Assembly (NCBI GenBank): GCA_963932145.1
Contig: OZ010586.1
Coordinates: 56,079,516-56,143,515, forward strand
Direction: 5' to 3'
Origin: Acanthosepion lycidas
Lineage: Eukaryota > Mollusca > Cephalopoda > Sepiida > Sepiidae
Length of the DNA stretch: 64,000 nt
The notes under the pieces were generated by a model. That model was not told the origin of the DNA. It saw nothing but the letters and a program-made list of their open reading frames with translations, and made no database searches. Position 1 is the stretch's first letter, and every line of letters begins with the position of its first letter. A program made the position numbers and the translations under genes. Positions 22,605 through 34,565 of this stretch are shown here, piece by piece.

Positions 22605-22690
22605 CTGATATTGCTAACCTCTAAGGTGAACTCAAGACAGTTTTCTAGTCAAAAAATATTAGGAAATAAAATAGAAAACATGAAAATAAA
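22605..22690 (+). repeat. Dispersed repeat, copy 2
   Basis: Counterpart of 19925-20010. It ends where the LINE fragment begins. Confidence 0.8.
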
Positions 22691-22694
22691 ATGT

Positions 22695-22979
22695 GACGGT
22701 TGCCTCCTTTAGCTTTTCCTATAAATATTTTCATGATAATTGTTCGGATGACCTCTTCATTCAGGTGCCTAGACTATTCGAATTTAAGCGCTGTAGTAGA
22801 TTGCACTACTCACCTGTGAAACTCGCTTCCGTCTTCATGCTTTCAAGCCAAAACTGCAAAAATTTAAATGCAATGCCAATAGTTATCTGCTGTCCTCGCT
22901 CCTTAGAAATATTCCTGTTTCTAAATCTTCTACATCTAGTAACCCCTTGCGTCTCGGTGGACTTACTGCTTTATTCGAT

Positions 22980-22985
<6 letters not shown>
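22695..22985 (+). mobile_element. Non-LTR retrotransposon 3' end (family B)
   Basis: Translation gives [33 protein letters not shown] and later the 3' untranslated tail TAGTAACCCCTTGCGTC...TTTATTCGATTAAA. This matches the ends of the copies at 4.6-5.0 kb and 32.6-32.9 kb. Part of the C-terminal region is missing. The GATTAAA terminus runs directly into a long (TA)n. Confidence 0.8.
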
Positions 22986-23056
<71 letters not shown>

Positions 23057-23070
23057 TTATATATATATAC

Positions 23071-23127
<57 letters not shown>

Positions 23128-23189
23128 TTATATATACATATATATATATATATATATAAAACTAGTAAACAAACTTACTGATTTATTCG

Positions 23190-23243
<54 letters not shown>
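22983..23243. repeat. Very long (TA)n tract, duplicated with the LINE terminus
   Basis: TA runs at 22983-23158 (with a few TACATT interruptions) and 23192-23243. They are separated by AAACTAGTAAACAAACTTACTGATTTATTCGATTA written as unit boundary text. CTTACTG(C/A)TTTATTCGATTA precedes both runs and AACTAG(T/C)AAACA follows both, so the LINE terminus plus (TA)n was tandemly duplicated. Confidence 0.9.
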
Positions 23244-23244
<1 letters not shown>

Positions 23245-23249
23245 CTAGC

Positions 23250-25758
23250 AAACAGTGTGTTTACGAATATGGTTTTCATTGACATTATTAGATACTTTAT
23301 GATTCGGGTATTAACATGTAGGAGCGATTATTGTTTCTGGCAAAAATGAATGATTTTGTTGATTTTGCTGATTTTACTGATATTTAAGTGGGGTCTTCAA
23401 TAAAACGATTTTTCAATTTACAAATGGACACTGGGATTCTCTAAGCACCATAAAGATCATGTTTTTTTCGAGTGGAAATAATTTAACAATGTCAAATGGG
23501 GTCCGGAATTTTGCTCTGGATAGGAGAATTGGGAAATATTAAAGGAAAAAAAAGGATCGTTGTGTCGGAGAAATGGCTTCACCTTGATATTGTGTTTGTT
23601 TGGGTAGTGAATGTGGAGGTGGGAATGTGGGAAGTGAATATGTGGGTGAATGTGTGGGTGATTGTGTTGATTTTTTTAGATGCCCTTGCTTGTCTTTTGA
23701 TAACTTATTCTAGTGGAACGATTTGATAAGATATTTCTCATAATCATTAATCGATACATTAGTTGGTTGGTACATTTAAGTAAACGTTTGTTAAGAATGC
23801 ATTGGTCTTTGTAACAGAATTTGTTTATGGTAGAAAGTATGTTTTCTGCAAGTCGTTGATAATGAGCTATACACTAATTTGTTTTTTTTAAGAGAAGTGA
23901 ACAATTTTATTATTTATTCTAGTTTTTTCATAAGAATTACTAATAGAAAATGTCTTCTATGTCTTACCACTGCTTTCTTTTGTGCTTGTTAAAATCAAAG
24001 AATAATTTTATTTATATTACACTTTATAAACTTTTTCTTTTCCAGTTATTTATTCAGAAGAAACACCTGAATAGTTACTTTCATATTTCTTTGCAAGAAG
24101 AGTTTTATCCACATTCATAGAAATTGTTTCTCTTCTTATAAAAGCGCCAAGAGAAAATAAATATGGATTAATTTAATTTTAAATTAGATTTTTTCAGAAA
24201 GAAATTAATATTTTTCACATAACGAAAATTCAAAACTGCTAATGAAGTAATCGTGATTTTAGGATAATTACACAAGCGAAACGTTCTTTTTGCTATTCTT
24301 CCAGCTTTTATATATCCTTTTCCGAGAACATTGATAAAAGAAATAGTCACAGACAAGCAGAGATTGGTTCATTTGGTGAAATACAGTAAAATTCACTGAT
24401 GTACAAAATAAAAACTGAATGTGCAGACAAGGAGAAAAACGCATATCGGGTTGCAATGTTTTTGATCAGTTGTAAATGAATGTCATTGGTTCAACACATT
24501 TTTGCCTTATATTTCGATGCTTATAATTTAATTTGAAGAACGAAATAGAGAGAAACTGATTCAATGTTACTTTTTGGCAGAGAGGGTTTAACCGATGGTA
24601 AAATGAAACAAGTTACTTTTTTAAGGAACAAGTACATAGTTCGTAATAAAAAGCATCCTCAATTTCAAGAAACATCTGAAATTATTAAATACACGATTAG
24701 AGTTATAGTAGAATATCAGACAAGTGAGAAAAATATAGTGTTATAAGCTACGAATTCTTCATTATGATCGCAAACCTAAACACGCGCACATTATACGCAC
24801 ATTATACGCACACTCACACACAAACATACAAATATGTAGAGAGAGAGAGAGAGAGAGAGAGAAAGCAACGGAATAATGTATTATTCTGAATTGTCTGAAT
24901 TGTTAGTAGAATAGTGTTGACTGATTAATTTCAAATTTGTTTGCTGGAGAAACAAGTAATTATGAAACAAGACACATTCAATCAATTAATATTCCATGTA
25001 ATTATAGTAATTAACGATTTCACAGAAGAGAACAGATTTTTGATTACGCTTTATCCTGAATTATTGAGTTGCGAATAACCATGCTACGTGAATTTGACAA
25101 TCTTTGTCGAAGTAAAAGGAGGAACATTTTGACGCATCATTGATTATAATAGCGTTTTTGTCTCAACTTTTGAACTGATCAAATCGTAAAACGAGATTGA
25201 ATCATTGAGTAAGAAATATGACAAGAAAGACCCACTGCCCGAAACATTGTTCTGTAGTCTCTCTAAATTTCACCTTGTTATTTAGACGCTAAAATTTGAT
25301 GTATTTTTTAATCATCACATTTTAGAAGATATTGAGAACTTAGGAAAAGGACCCGTTTATGTTTTTCCCATAAACTTCTTCATTTGGAGAATTCTTCGAT
25401 ATTTGAAGGAAAAAAAAACTATCAATGCTTTAATAATTAATACAATTAACATCAAACATTTTTTTTATTGAAATTGAATAATCTAAGAGCAGTTAGTTCA
25501 CATATCACACAACAACACTAAATTATGAGCTAATCCGTGAGGATGTCGTTTAAAAGGTTCATCGCACTTTCCAAAATTTAACCAAATGATTAAACATCTG
25601 AGTTTTGAAAATCGCTTCTTAGTCGGTTTGTATTTTCATGTAATAGTTAAAAGAAGAACAAGACTAAAATTAAAAACATGTCATTTTGACTTTGTCTTGT
25701 AGAAAATTCAGTGTTGTTACCAGGATTTTAAACTAGTTTAATAGGGCGTGTTTGGTTG

Positions 25759-25760
<2 letters not shown>
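23250..25760. other. Non-coding stretch, nothing recognised
   Basis: Contains an irregular GTGAATGTGGG-type GT-rich patch at 23600-23665, a small ACGCACATTAT triplication near 24780-24815, and a (GA)n run at 24839-24862. No gene or element was identified. Confidence 0.4.

Positions 25761-25761
<1 letters not shown>

Positions 25762-25801
<40 letters not shown>
25762..25801. repeat. (GA)n microsatellite
   Basis: Uninterrupted GA dinucleotides. Confidence 0.95.
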
Positions 25802-25803
<2 letters not shown>

Positions 25804-25944
25804 CTGGGCACGGGGTAAATTGGACAAATTAACCATTTAATTATATGTGCAGAAAGATTCACAAAATGTTATTAAAATGAAACTAAACACACTGTTAAAA
25901 GCTCATTGTTATCATTGGAAACTTTAGCACGTACCAAACAAATA

Positions 25945-26170
25945 AGGATTTTTAACACAGCAGATCGAGTTTCAAATCTGTTGTGTTCACTTTCGCTCTA
26001 ATGCCCTTTGGAAAGAAAAGAATCCATCTCTTCTTCTCTTTCAATCTACGGATTAAATAGCAATACAAACTGGACTCTTTAGCCTTGGGTAGTAGCCAGT
26101 CTAAGAGAAGACCTACTCTGGATTCAAAACTGTGGAGAAGGCAACGGAAAAGCACACCAACGTATTTCCT
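25945..26170 (+). mobile_element. tRNA-derived SINE, same family as 50690-50925
   Basis: The order of short blocks matches the SINE at 50.7 kb. Each copy has a degraded or good B-box region, a TTCACTT...CTAATGCCCTTTGG (or CTAATACCCTTGGG) block, CTCTTCTTCTC, a TAAATAGCA block, then a GGCAAC...GGAAA block near the 3' end. In this copy the B box (GAGTTTCAAATCTG) is mutated. The minus-strand 74-codon frame across it (26176 to 25952) is therefore an artefact. Confidence 0.6.
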
Positions 26171-26383
26171 AGACACATGGTATAAATATAAATAAATGAG
26201 TTAAATTATCTACACATTCTACATAAATTACAATTACACATTGTACGTAATATGTGCAAATAAAGTTGATTAAGCGTCGGTTTGTCTAGCACAAATGTTT
26301 TCAATGAAGATCAAAACCACTAATGAAGCAACGAGAATAGTTGCTCTACGGAAAGATACTATCACATCGTAGAAAGTGCATTT

Positions 26384-26421
26384 ACACACACACACGCACA
26401 CACACACACGTGTGTGTGTGT
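26384..26421. repeat. (CA)n/(TG)n perfect inverted repeat
   Basis: A CA run meets a GT run at an ACGTGT centre. This makes a self-complementary alternating tract that can form a cruciform or Z-DNA. Confidence 0.85.
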
Positions 26422-26795
26422 TTTATTGAATAATATAGAGATATATTCCTACTGATCCTTTCCAGTTGTCTAATCAGTTTCTTGATGTTAAAATGAAATT
26501 CATCAAGGAAGGTGCCGTAGTTCTTTCTAACGCAAGTACTTTCAATCTTTGCCAAAAATCATCTTCAGTAGTAAATTACAAAGACAAATTTATTTTGCTA
26601 TAAAATCTGCATTCAGCTGAGATGGCAATTTTTAAAAGACACGTGCGAACACGCTTTAATTATTTTAAAATTTATCCGTTGTAGCTGTGGAAATTGATGC
26701 GAAGCAAGCGTTCCAATATAAGGAAACTGACCGCAAATAGGAAGAAATGTTAAATGGCATTAAAAGTTCTATGCATTTTAATATGTTGTTGCTAT

Positions 26796-26895
26796 TAGGT
26801 TGGTGCAAAAATAATGACGTCATAATGTCGTTTTTTTACGTTAAAAATACGTCAAAAAACGACATTATTACGTCATTATTTTTGCACCAACCTAA
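26796..26895. mobile_element. 100-bp mariner-type palindromic MITE
   Basis: It has the same TTAGGTTGGTGCAAAAATAATG ends as the elements at 12.2 and 39.1 kb and is flanked by TA on both sides. The arms pair over about 46 bases with two mismatches, leaving only a few unpaired bases. The inner sequence (ACGTCATAATGTCG) is shared with the 39.1-kb copy but not with the 12.2-kb copy, so at least two subfamilies exist. Confidence 0.93.
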
Positions 26896-26974
26896 TACAT
26901 TGCAATAAGTTTTATTGAGTGATGGTTGGTTAATTTTGATATAGAGAGTCTCGAGAACTTGAATTTTTTGTTCA

Positions 26975-27020
<46 letters not shown>
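26975..27020. repeat. (ATT)n microsatellite
   Basis: About 15 tandem ATT units. Confidence 0.95.
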
Positions 27021-27021
<1 letters not shown>

Positions 27022-27191
27022 GAGCGTACTTTTAAAATCTCCAACACAACGAAATTATTTTATCGCAGTTACAAAAAATATATCTTTTTAATTTACCTCT
27101 GAAGATGATCTTGGTAAAGGTCGAAAGTAATTGGGTTAGACACAATATATCTGTATTATTAATGAGACATGTTTTGAATGAAGATATGCTG

Positions 27192-27193
<2 letters not shown>

Positions 27194-27259
<66 letters not shown>
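27194..27259. repeat. (TA)n microsatellite
   Basis: Uninterrupted TA run of 66 bases. Confidence 0.95.
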
Positions 27260-27260
<1 letters not shown>

Positions 27261-28470
27261 TATTTATATAATGTATGAATTCACCGCATGGTAAGGATAA
27301 TTTTCCTCGCAAGCAAAAATATTTACTCTATACGCCTTTCCCCCCTCCCCCATATGTTTAGGTCAGATCAAGTTGTTACACCTACAGTAGGTTCAGAGTG
27401 TATCTCATTGAGATTTATTCTCAACATGTTACATGTCACCCCCCTCCACCAAAAGAAAAAAAAAGGTAAAGGAAAATTTTAATCCTCTCCTCAAGTTGAA
27501 GTTTTTTCCGTTTGGAAAGGATCAACACTTTAGCCAATAAAACGAATTCTCTTTTTTTTCTACTTGTTTAATCTTGAAGCGATAAAAATCGTCAAAATGA
27601 AATTGAAATTAGGAATCATTTTCAAAGAATTCATATCAAAGTGTCTTTAATGGAAAGATATGAAAGGTTTTTCCAAAACTGATAGCTCAAAATGTTGGCT
27701 TAGCAAAAAAAAAAAAAAAAAGAAAAAAAAAGTACAGCGAAGACAGCTCAATTATAGTTTCTTTTATAAATATTCATTGTCTACAAAACTTTCTCGGCGT
27801 TTTTATTATCCAGTGTCTAGAGAATACGTTGGGGACTTTTGCACACATCTAATTCAATGCTTAACTTAGTATGGCACAAGTAACGATCTAATTCATTAGA
27901 GATTCATAAGAGCTTTTGCTAATCATTGCTCTATGGTCAGGTGATATTGATATTTTGTAATTTTAACTTAGTCGAACATAAAGCCACAGGTATGAGTATT
28001 CAGTGAGTATCGTAGTTACAAATGAAGTAATACTCTGCAAGAGTATCTTGTTAACTGCTATACAGCAAGGTGCCTGGAATTCATATTATTTATATCAGAT
28101 GCTAAATGCTCATGTGGATTTACAGATTTCCATAAAGCAATACTCAAGTCTAATAATGTGTGAATAAATAAAACAATATACAATAGTTTATTTTAATATA
28201 GTGTCGAGACATGCTTATTGAATTTATTAAAACTTAGATATTAGTTTTCGAAATGAAATATAATGTTGTATCTAGCTGATAAAATGTCAATGTTTAAGCT
28301 GAAAAATCATTGAAAACATTTATTACCATTTGTTCAGATATAGAAAACTTTGTATGAAAACTAACAAATTACATTTCTTTAATATCAATTATTTAAATGG
28401 AATGCAACTTATATTCTACAATAAGTCAATTCCTCGAGTCTAATAATTTTAGATGTCGGCAAAAAACATT
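27260..28470. other. Non-coding stretch, nothing recognised
   Basis: Includes a C-rich patch at 27335-27350 and a poly-A near 27705-27730. Short frames only. Confidence 0.4.
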
Positions 28471-28477
28471 TTTCATA

Positions 28478-28750
28478 CTAAAGTTCACTCAATACAAGGC
28501 TCGAAAGCTCCTCAAGGTTGAAGGCTACTGCTAAAATGCTTCTGATAATTGAGGTGTGATATGAAGGAAAAAAAAGGTGGTACGAACTGAAGATTATGAG
28601 GATAAGGTAAATAAATAACGATTGACCCTTGACCCTTGACTTGAAGGGCTTAAGGTTGTAGCGTTCAGAGAAATATCTACGCGGGAGTTTTTTTCTACAA
28701 AGTAGCAGTTCTTTACTGCTTTGAAAGAATACAAGCACAAACATTTCCTC
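28478..28750 (-). mobile_element. Non-LTR retrotransposon 3' fragment (family A)
   Basis: On the minus strand the translation gives KELLLCRKKLPRRYFSERYN and KPFKSRVKG. These are the family-A C-terminal blocks seen as LWNRFPRRCIPDRYN...FQSRV at 19.4 kb. The minus frame stays open for 101 codons (28783 to 28478), but only its first half is retrotransposon-like. It is 5' truncated with no RT core. Confidence 0.7.
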
Positions 28751-29289
28751 ATAATACAGGATTTTTTTTACTCTCGTACACATAAGAAAACATCGAGTTG
28801 ATAATAGTTATCAGAGTAGGGTTTTAAAAGACGCGTTTCTTATCGTGTGATGTAAAAATAAAAATATACTCAAAGAAACGGGATAATCTTTCATATGGGT
28901 TTGCTCCAAAATGTAACTCTCATTAGACGTTTGATATGAAGACAAACAAAAGTATTTTATGTCATATTACTGCTCAAATCGAAATGTTTTAAGATGGCGT
29001 AAAATATATCCCTTTTTCTCTTTCGAGTTTTTTTAGTCATGAATTAATTTTGTTCCTTTTTCACTTTGCATTATAATAAAACATTTATGTCTGAATCAGA
29101 AAAATATTCAGAAAATTCACAACTTTCTGCTTATTCTTTGTTTTATTACATAATTTATAAATAATACATCTTGTAAATATTGTAAATATTGCACCGATTT
29201 TACAAAATTAATTTTGTGGATTATTGGTATAGCAAATAAAAAATTAATTGATAAAAATATAATGAAAAATAAATTCTAATGGAAGATGG

Positions 29290-29660
29290 ATGACCCCAAA
29301 TTTTAAACATAACACCGCTGCCAAGACAAAGATATTGATTGGCTAATATAAACCAATCGCTACAGTTCTAAAATATCTCGCGACAGTTCTAGATTCGCGC
29401 CAAATTCAAAAATTATTCCTCTTGGAAATGAAGCTACTCATGCTGGACTATCAAATTAGAACGAAAATAAAACCAGTGTATGTAACTACAGGGAACTTCC
29501 CTCTGCACATATACTTTGAGATGTAGTTACATATGCTCTGAGGACTGATGATAACATAGACTTGCAGACTTGGTCTATGTTAATACAGACGGACTTTACA
29601 CTGTATTCCCCGAGAACGAAAAACGATTCATATATTACAGCTGTCCATTTAATGAAGAAA
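29290..29660. other. GC-richer unannotated block with two inverted motifs
   Basis: Contains GATTGGCTAATATAAACCAATC near 29337-29358 (two CCAAT boxes facing each other). It also has an 11-bp inverted repeat, TATGTAACTAC / GTAGTTACATA, spanning about 29477-29540. No translation is recognisable. It could be regulatory DNA or an old repeat. Confidence 0.3.
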
Positions 29661-29919
29661 TAATAAAATTGGCAAGTGTCTATTTTCTTTCTCCATGAAT
29701 TTCTTAATTGCTTAAAAAAGAAAACAGTGGCTGGTTATCGGTCACGTTCAACGATAACGTAACCGAAACCATGTATATTATTCTAACGGAAGACAACAGA
29801 GAATGGATTTGGGTTTTTGAAATATCTACGGTAAGGCTTACTTATTCTTTAACTTGTATATTTGATGAATTAATTTTATCGTAATACTATTTTTTCTCGT
29901 TCCATAAAAATGATCAGAG

Positions 29920-29922
<3 letters not shown>

Positions 29923-29959
<37 letters not shown>
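29923..29959. repeat. (TA)n microsatellite
   Basis: 37 bases of TA. Confidence 0.9.
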
Positions 29960-29961
<2 letters not shown>

Positions 29962-30502
29962 ATTAAGGTGAGTAAAATATATCACTTAGCTAATTGATGT
30001 TACCTTCAGCATCCCGACTCCAGAGTTTTGTAGATGGACCTGTCCATCCACTCTTCAGTAGGTATCAGCAATTTACTGCTTATATTTTTTAAATTTTTCT
30101 TTTTATACACATTCAGCACTGGTGTAAGCTTTCTTCTGTATTCTGTTTGTGTGTGCGCCCGTCCGTACGGATGTGCGTCATGATCATTTTGCACTTTTCT
30201 TTGTTTTTGTTTTAATTATTTTTTTTTATTAGGGATATGACTATTTTGTAACTCTATGTTCCTGTGTCATAAATCGATGAAAATTTGTTCAAAAGTAGTG
30301 AAAAAGGCATTAATTTGTTTTAGTTGAATTTTTTTGAAAAAGGTCACCCACAAAGCGAAAATTCGCAATAAGGGTAAAAAATAAAAATATTTTAGAAACT
30401 TTATTTTTCAATTTGCTAATGATGTTATTGGATAGTACTTATGTATTTTTTAAGTCAGTTTATAGCTATAGCATAATATATAAAATTACAGATGAACAAA
30501 AA

Positions 30503-30566
30503 CAAGTTCTGGACTGTTCCAAAACGTTATAGACCGTTCCATAAAGTTCTAGAAAGTTCCAGAAAG
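30503..30566 (+). promoter_or_regulatory. Three-unit 20-bp array ending in a perfect heat-shock-element match
   Basis: Three related units (AAGTTCTGGACTGTTCCA, AACGTTATAGACCGTTCCA, AAAGTTCTAGAAAGTTCCA) lie in tandem. The last unit continues into AGAAAG. At 30547-30564 the bases TTC-nn-GAA-nn-TTC-nn-GAA form four perfect alternating pentamers. This is the consensus bound by heat-shock factor trimers. No promoter or gene was found nearby, so function is unproven and the match may be a by-product of the repeat. Confidence 0.4.
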
Positions 30567-30723
30567 TCATAATACTACTATACATATAAATTTATAAATT
30601 TCGTGTTGGGGGCATTTATTAAAAACATAAACTGAATTAAAACAGTCTTAATTAGTTTTTAACGAAAGTTCATCGAATTATGATACAGAAATCAATTATT
30701 TTAAAAAAGTCAGTCATAATCAT

Positions 30724-30724
30724 A

Positions 30725-30761
<37 letters not shown>
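30724..30761. repeat. (TA)n microsatellite
   Basis: TA run with one GTAT interruption. Confidence 0.9.
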
Positions 30762-30989
30762 ATCTAAATATTTTCTAGGTCTTGCATTTGTAAAATTAGG
30801 ATATCAACAAAAGTATGGAAATAGGTAGCTGTCTTGCCTTGTCATAAATCAAAACAATTCTTAATATATACATATATTTAAACATATATTTTGGTTGGAA
30901 AGTGTATTTATCTAGAGAGTTAGTCGCAGTTTAAAAGTACCTTTAACACAAAATACATTTTTTTAACATAAAAATAAAGAAAAGAGTTC

Positions 30990-31445
30990 TGAACTGTGTT
31001 ACCTGATATCAGTTCTCCTACATGGCAGTGAATGATGGACAGTATCCTTAAAGATGAAGAAGAGACTTAAAGCAGCAGAAATGTAGTTCTATAGAATGAT
31101 GGTTAGATTACCATGGACTGAACATGTGACCAATGACGAAGTTTTAGAGAAAATGGAAACAAAAAGGAAACTTACTTAAAATCAGGAAGACACAGTTGAA
31201 ATAACTAAGGCACATAACGAGATTGTAGTGTTTGGAAAATCTGATACTCACAGGACAGACAGTGAAGAACAGAGGAAAACAACGCATAACCTACTTAGTA
31301 AGTAAATGGATGGCGGAACAAGGTTTAAGAGAAATAACAAAAGACAAAATTTATTAAGAGCTGCAAAGGACAAGGAATTGTAGAGAGCCATGATCACCTA
31401 CGTCCTGAAAGGACACGGCATATAGGGAAAGATGAAATTTTTACT
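30990..31445 (+). mobile_element. Non-LTR retrotransposon 3' end (family C)
   Basis: Translation across frameshifts gives SVLLHGSE, then KMKKRLKAAEM, MVRLPWTEHVTNDEVLEKM, GKQRITYLVSKWMAEQ and RAAKDKEL. This order is the C-terminal region of the endonuclease-reverse transcriptase type of LINE common in molluscs, and it ends at the CCTGAAAGGACACGGCATAT block. The RT core is absent (5' truncation). Several stops are present. Confidence 0.85.
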
Positions 31446-31674
31446 ACGTCATTATGTAGAGAAAGAAATTTCGCCGATCACTATGTAGTGAATGGTGCTG
31501 GTAAAGAGGAAACGTGTTGTACGTACGCGCATGCGTATGTGGATAACATTGAAGTCGTCAATTTATATTATTTTTCATTTTCAGAAACTATTTATTTCAA
31601 CGTTTCTTTTAATATTTTATTATGATTTATTTACAACTCGAGTCGTACATGATAAACGAAAAGATTAAAAAAAC

Positions 31675-31899
31675 ATGGGAGGGGTAAAATCGTGGAAGGC
31701 CGCATGTTTGAGGGAAAGAGTACCTTTTCGATACGCTTCTGTAGTAATTGGTAAAATACTGATCCTAACAAAATTATCTTCTTTCCCTAAAGCCACACAG
31801 AAAAACAGAACAATTATATTTACTGATCGTCTGATTAAGGCCATAATGAGAAAACTGGGACCATATGTTCCAAAAGGAAGCGATGGTTGTTTGGCATAA
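31675..31899 (+). other. Unrecognised 74-codon open frame
   Basis: Begins MGGVKSWKAACLRER. Basic composition and moderately balanced base usage make it slightly more protein-like than neighbouring frames, but no domain is recognised. It could be an old transposon fragment or chance. Confidence 0.2.
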
Positions 31900-32599
31900 A
31901 AAGGTAATTGGCTGAAGCCTCGTTTCTGTCATAATGGTATCAGATGGTAGTAAGATGACGACGAAATCTCATGTACGGATAAAATTATAAAAGTGTTAAC
32001 TTTTGCAAATATTAATTTATACAATAAAATGCCATCGAGTTAATACTGTCTCTACTTTCTGCACTCTAAACAAAGAGGGTGTTGCATGACTTGACACATT
32101 CGTTTTAATTGCACATTTGATTTCCAATTACAATAGTTGACTTGGGAATAATTAAGACACTTTAGAAATTGAGAGAAAAAAACAAAAATTCATGTTTTTT
32201 TCATCAACGAATAAAATATTTAAAAAACTAATAAAAAGAGAAACAAAAGACTGTATAAAATGTTGTTTTTACTTTCTTTCAGTGATTGACAAATTCAATA
32301 TGCTATAGCATAAAACTAAACTGAAAACTATGGAATTGAATTTTAAAAATACAACGCAAGAAAAGAACAGGATCAGTTTTTGAAATGAATCATAACAACG
32401 AACATTCATCACCTGAGATTGGATGAAACAGAATATTTCTATGAAAGGAAAGTAAAATAAATAAATGAATGGAATGGTTTCAAGCCCAAATATTAATGTT
32501 GAATGACCCAATTCGTTAAAATCTTATTACTCTGCAGCAGGATTATTAAATAACCTATACTGTCAACAATCAAAATGATACTTTTTCAAACAAACATAG

Positions 32600-32945
32600 C
32601 TCTTCGCTATGGTATGTAAACTTTTGAATTTAAGCGCAGTACTAGACTGACGCCGAGATCCCATCAATTTACAGTCGATCTGGTTAAATGTAGCCGTAAG
32701 TTCTATGCTAACAATTTGTTTTCTCGCAATTCTCCCTTCCAGCTGCATGCTTTCCAGCCAACTTTAATCTGCAAAAATTTAAATGCAATGTCAATCGATA
32801 TCCGATTACTCTTTCTTCTCCCCGTTCATTATTAATGTTTTTGTTCATAATTCTTCCACACTCAGTAACCAGTTGTGTATTAGTGGTTTTACTGTCATCT
32901 ATGAAGTGATGCCGATTAAAAAAATTACCTGTCATTAAATTCGAC
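32600..32945 (+). mobile_element. Non-LTR retrotransposon 3' end (family B)
   Basis: Plus-strand text FEFKRSTRLTPRSHQFTVDL, then CSRKFYANNLFSRNS, then NLNAMSI is the same block found at 4.7 kb and 22.8 kb. The 3' tail CAGTAACCAGTTGTGTATTAGTGG...GATTAAAAA is shared too. Frameshifted and 5' truncated. Confidence 0.85.
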
Positions 32946-33194
32946 ACTCTATTCCATAAATAACCTTTAAAATAAGAATTCTGATGACTGAGAACTGGCA
33001 TCATTATTTGAATATTTATTCTATTTTATTTTTTGAAAATAGAGGAAAAAAAAAACGAAAACTGGTGGGGAAATGATTAGTCTGACAGCAGCAAAATATA
33101 TAAAGATTTGTTTTTAATAGAAATGAAGACAATAAACACGGATGTTGTTCATTTTTCAAACAGTAATTACGTGATAACTAAAAAGTTACTTATA

Positions 33195-33450
33195 CTTACA
33201 AACAGCGAAGTTTCTAAGGCTTGAAGAAAGAAGGCTTGGAGAATTAAATACTCACAAAATATACTGAAAGCAAGCGGGACAGAGGGAAATGGCGACTAAC
33301 ATTCCTAAAGAGGTTTTTGTGAATGGATGGCAGAGGGGAACAAAGAGGGATGATAAAAAGTCAAAGTTGCTTGGAGCTGCAAGGGACAGGAAGTTGTGGA
33401 GAGCTATCATCTTCTGAAAGAACACAGCACATATAATAAGAATTTACTGA
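33195..33450 (+). mobile_element. Non-LTR retrotransposon 3' terminus (family C)
   Basis: The last about 250 bases correspond to the 3' end of the copy at 31.2-31.44 kb. They include GAATGGATGGCAGAGGGGAAC, AGAGCTGCAAGGGACAGGAAG and the closing CTGAAAGAACACAGCACATA block. Heavily decayed. Confidence 0.75.
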
Positions 33451-33454
33451 CTCA

Positions 33455-34560
33455 TTATTACTTTTTTCTTTAAACATAATTACTATTTATCATTCAAATA
33501 TTTTGTGAAACTGAAACAATTTTGGAACTTATTGTATTCACGGAATTAAGCTGACAGATTTCATTTATCATTCATGAGATGTTATCAAAGAAAAAAAAAT
33601 AGAATTTATTGAAGTTTTGCTTAGAAACTGTGAATAAAATACAATCTGTTTACGTTGTAACGTTATTTTACATAAATGAAGACTTTTATTGACTGAAAAA
33701 TGCTAAAATATTCAGAAACTAGCAATGAAAAACTATAAAAAAAATCTATATTTTACTTTCAAATGAATGCCAATGATAAACTATTGAAAGTCTGGAAGTC
33801 TAAAATGTAATTAACACTTGTAAGCACGAGCATCTACATAAAAAGGAAACACATCTCATTCACTTCATTACTGTATTCATGAAATGGGAGAGGGGTGATC
33901 ACGTAATATGAAGACCGCCAATAAATTGTAACGGTCTATTTAGATATGATTACAATTAAAAAAAAAAAGTTGAATATGTACCTAAAACAGCAAGAGTTTG
34001 TTTGCAGCGTCGTCATATTGACCCCATTGAACGTCGTCGAGAAATAATCACAGCTGGTTTTTCTAAAGAAGAGTGACACGCGTCATTCTATGATTCATTT
34101 CCTTACTTTAAAATATGTCGAGTGTATAGTTAAATAAATGCCATGACATACACTGGAAAGGCAAAAGAAATAAAGTTCCTTAGAAACGCGTTTGAAACAG
34201 CATCTAGTTTTTAATAGTTAACTTCACAGTAGGAATCACGCTGCATTAATGTACAATGTTTCACATATGCATCCTGTGATGTAATATAAAACAGATGAAA
34301 TGGGAGAAAAAAGGTTGTCAATGTTTTTTCAGAGAATATTCAGCTGACGATTACTATGTGAGATTTTATTATGCAAGTCAAATTTTCCACAATAAAATTG
34401 GTAGTAAGCAACTGATATTGGAATAATTTTTAATATATATTTACACAATGAATACACCATATTTCAGTCGATCTTTTTATTAGAAATAATTACAATATCT
34501 TATTTAATGGTGTGAGATTTTATTATGCAACTCTAAGGTTGTTCGTCATATTGTAAATAA
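33455..34560. other. Non-coding stretch, nothing recognised
   Basis: A 27-codon open piece near 34000-34080 reads LQRRHIDPIERRREIITAGF. It looks protein-like but is too short to assign. Confidence 0.35.
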
Positions 34561-34565
34561 GTATT

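Noticed and set aside
22693..23181. 162-codon plus-strand ORF
   Set aside because: The first half is a family-B LINE 3' fragment and the second half is Tyr-Ile text from (TA)n; not a gene.
25952..26176. 74-codon minus-strand ORF
   Set aside because: The DNA matches a SINE seen at 50.7 kb in the opposite sense; the frame is incidental.
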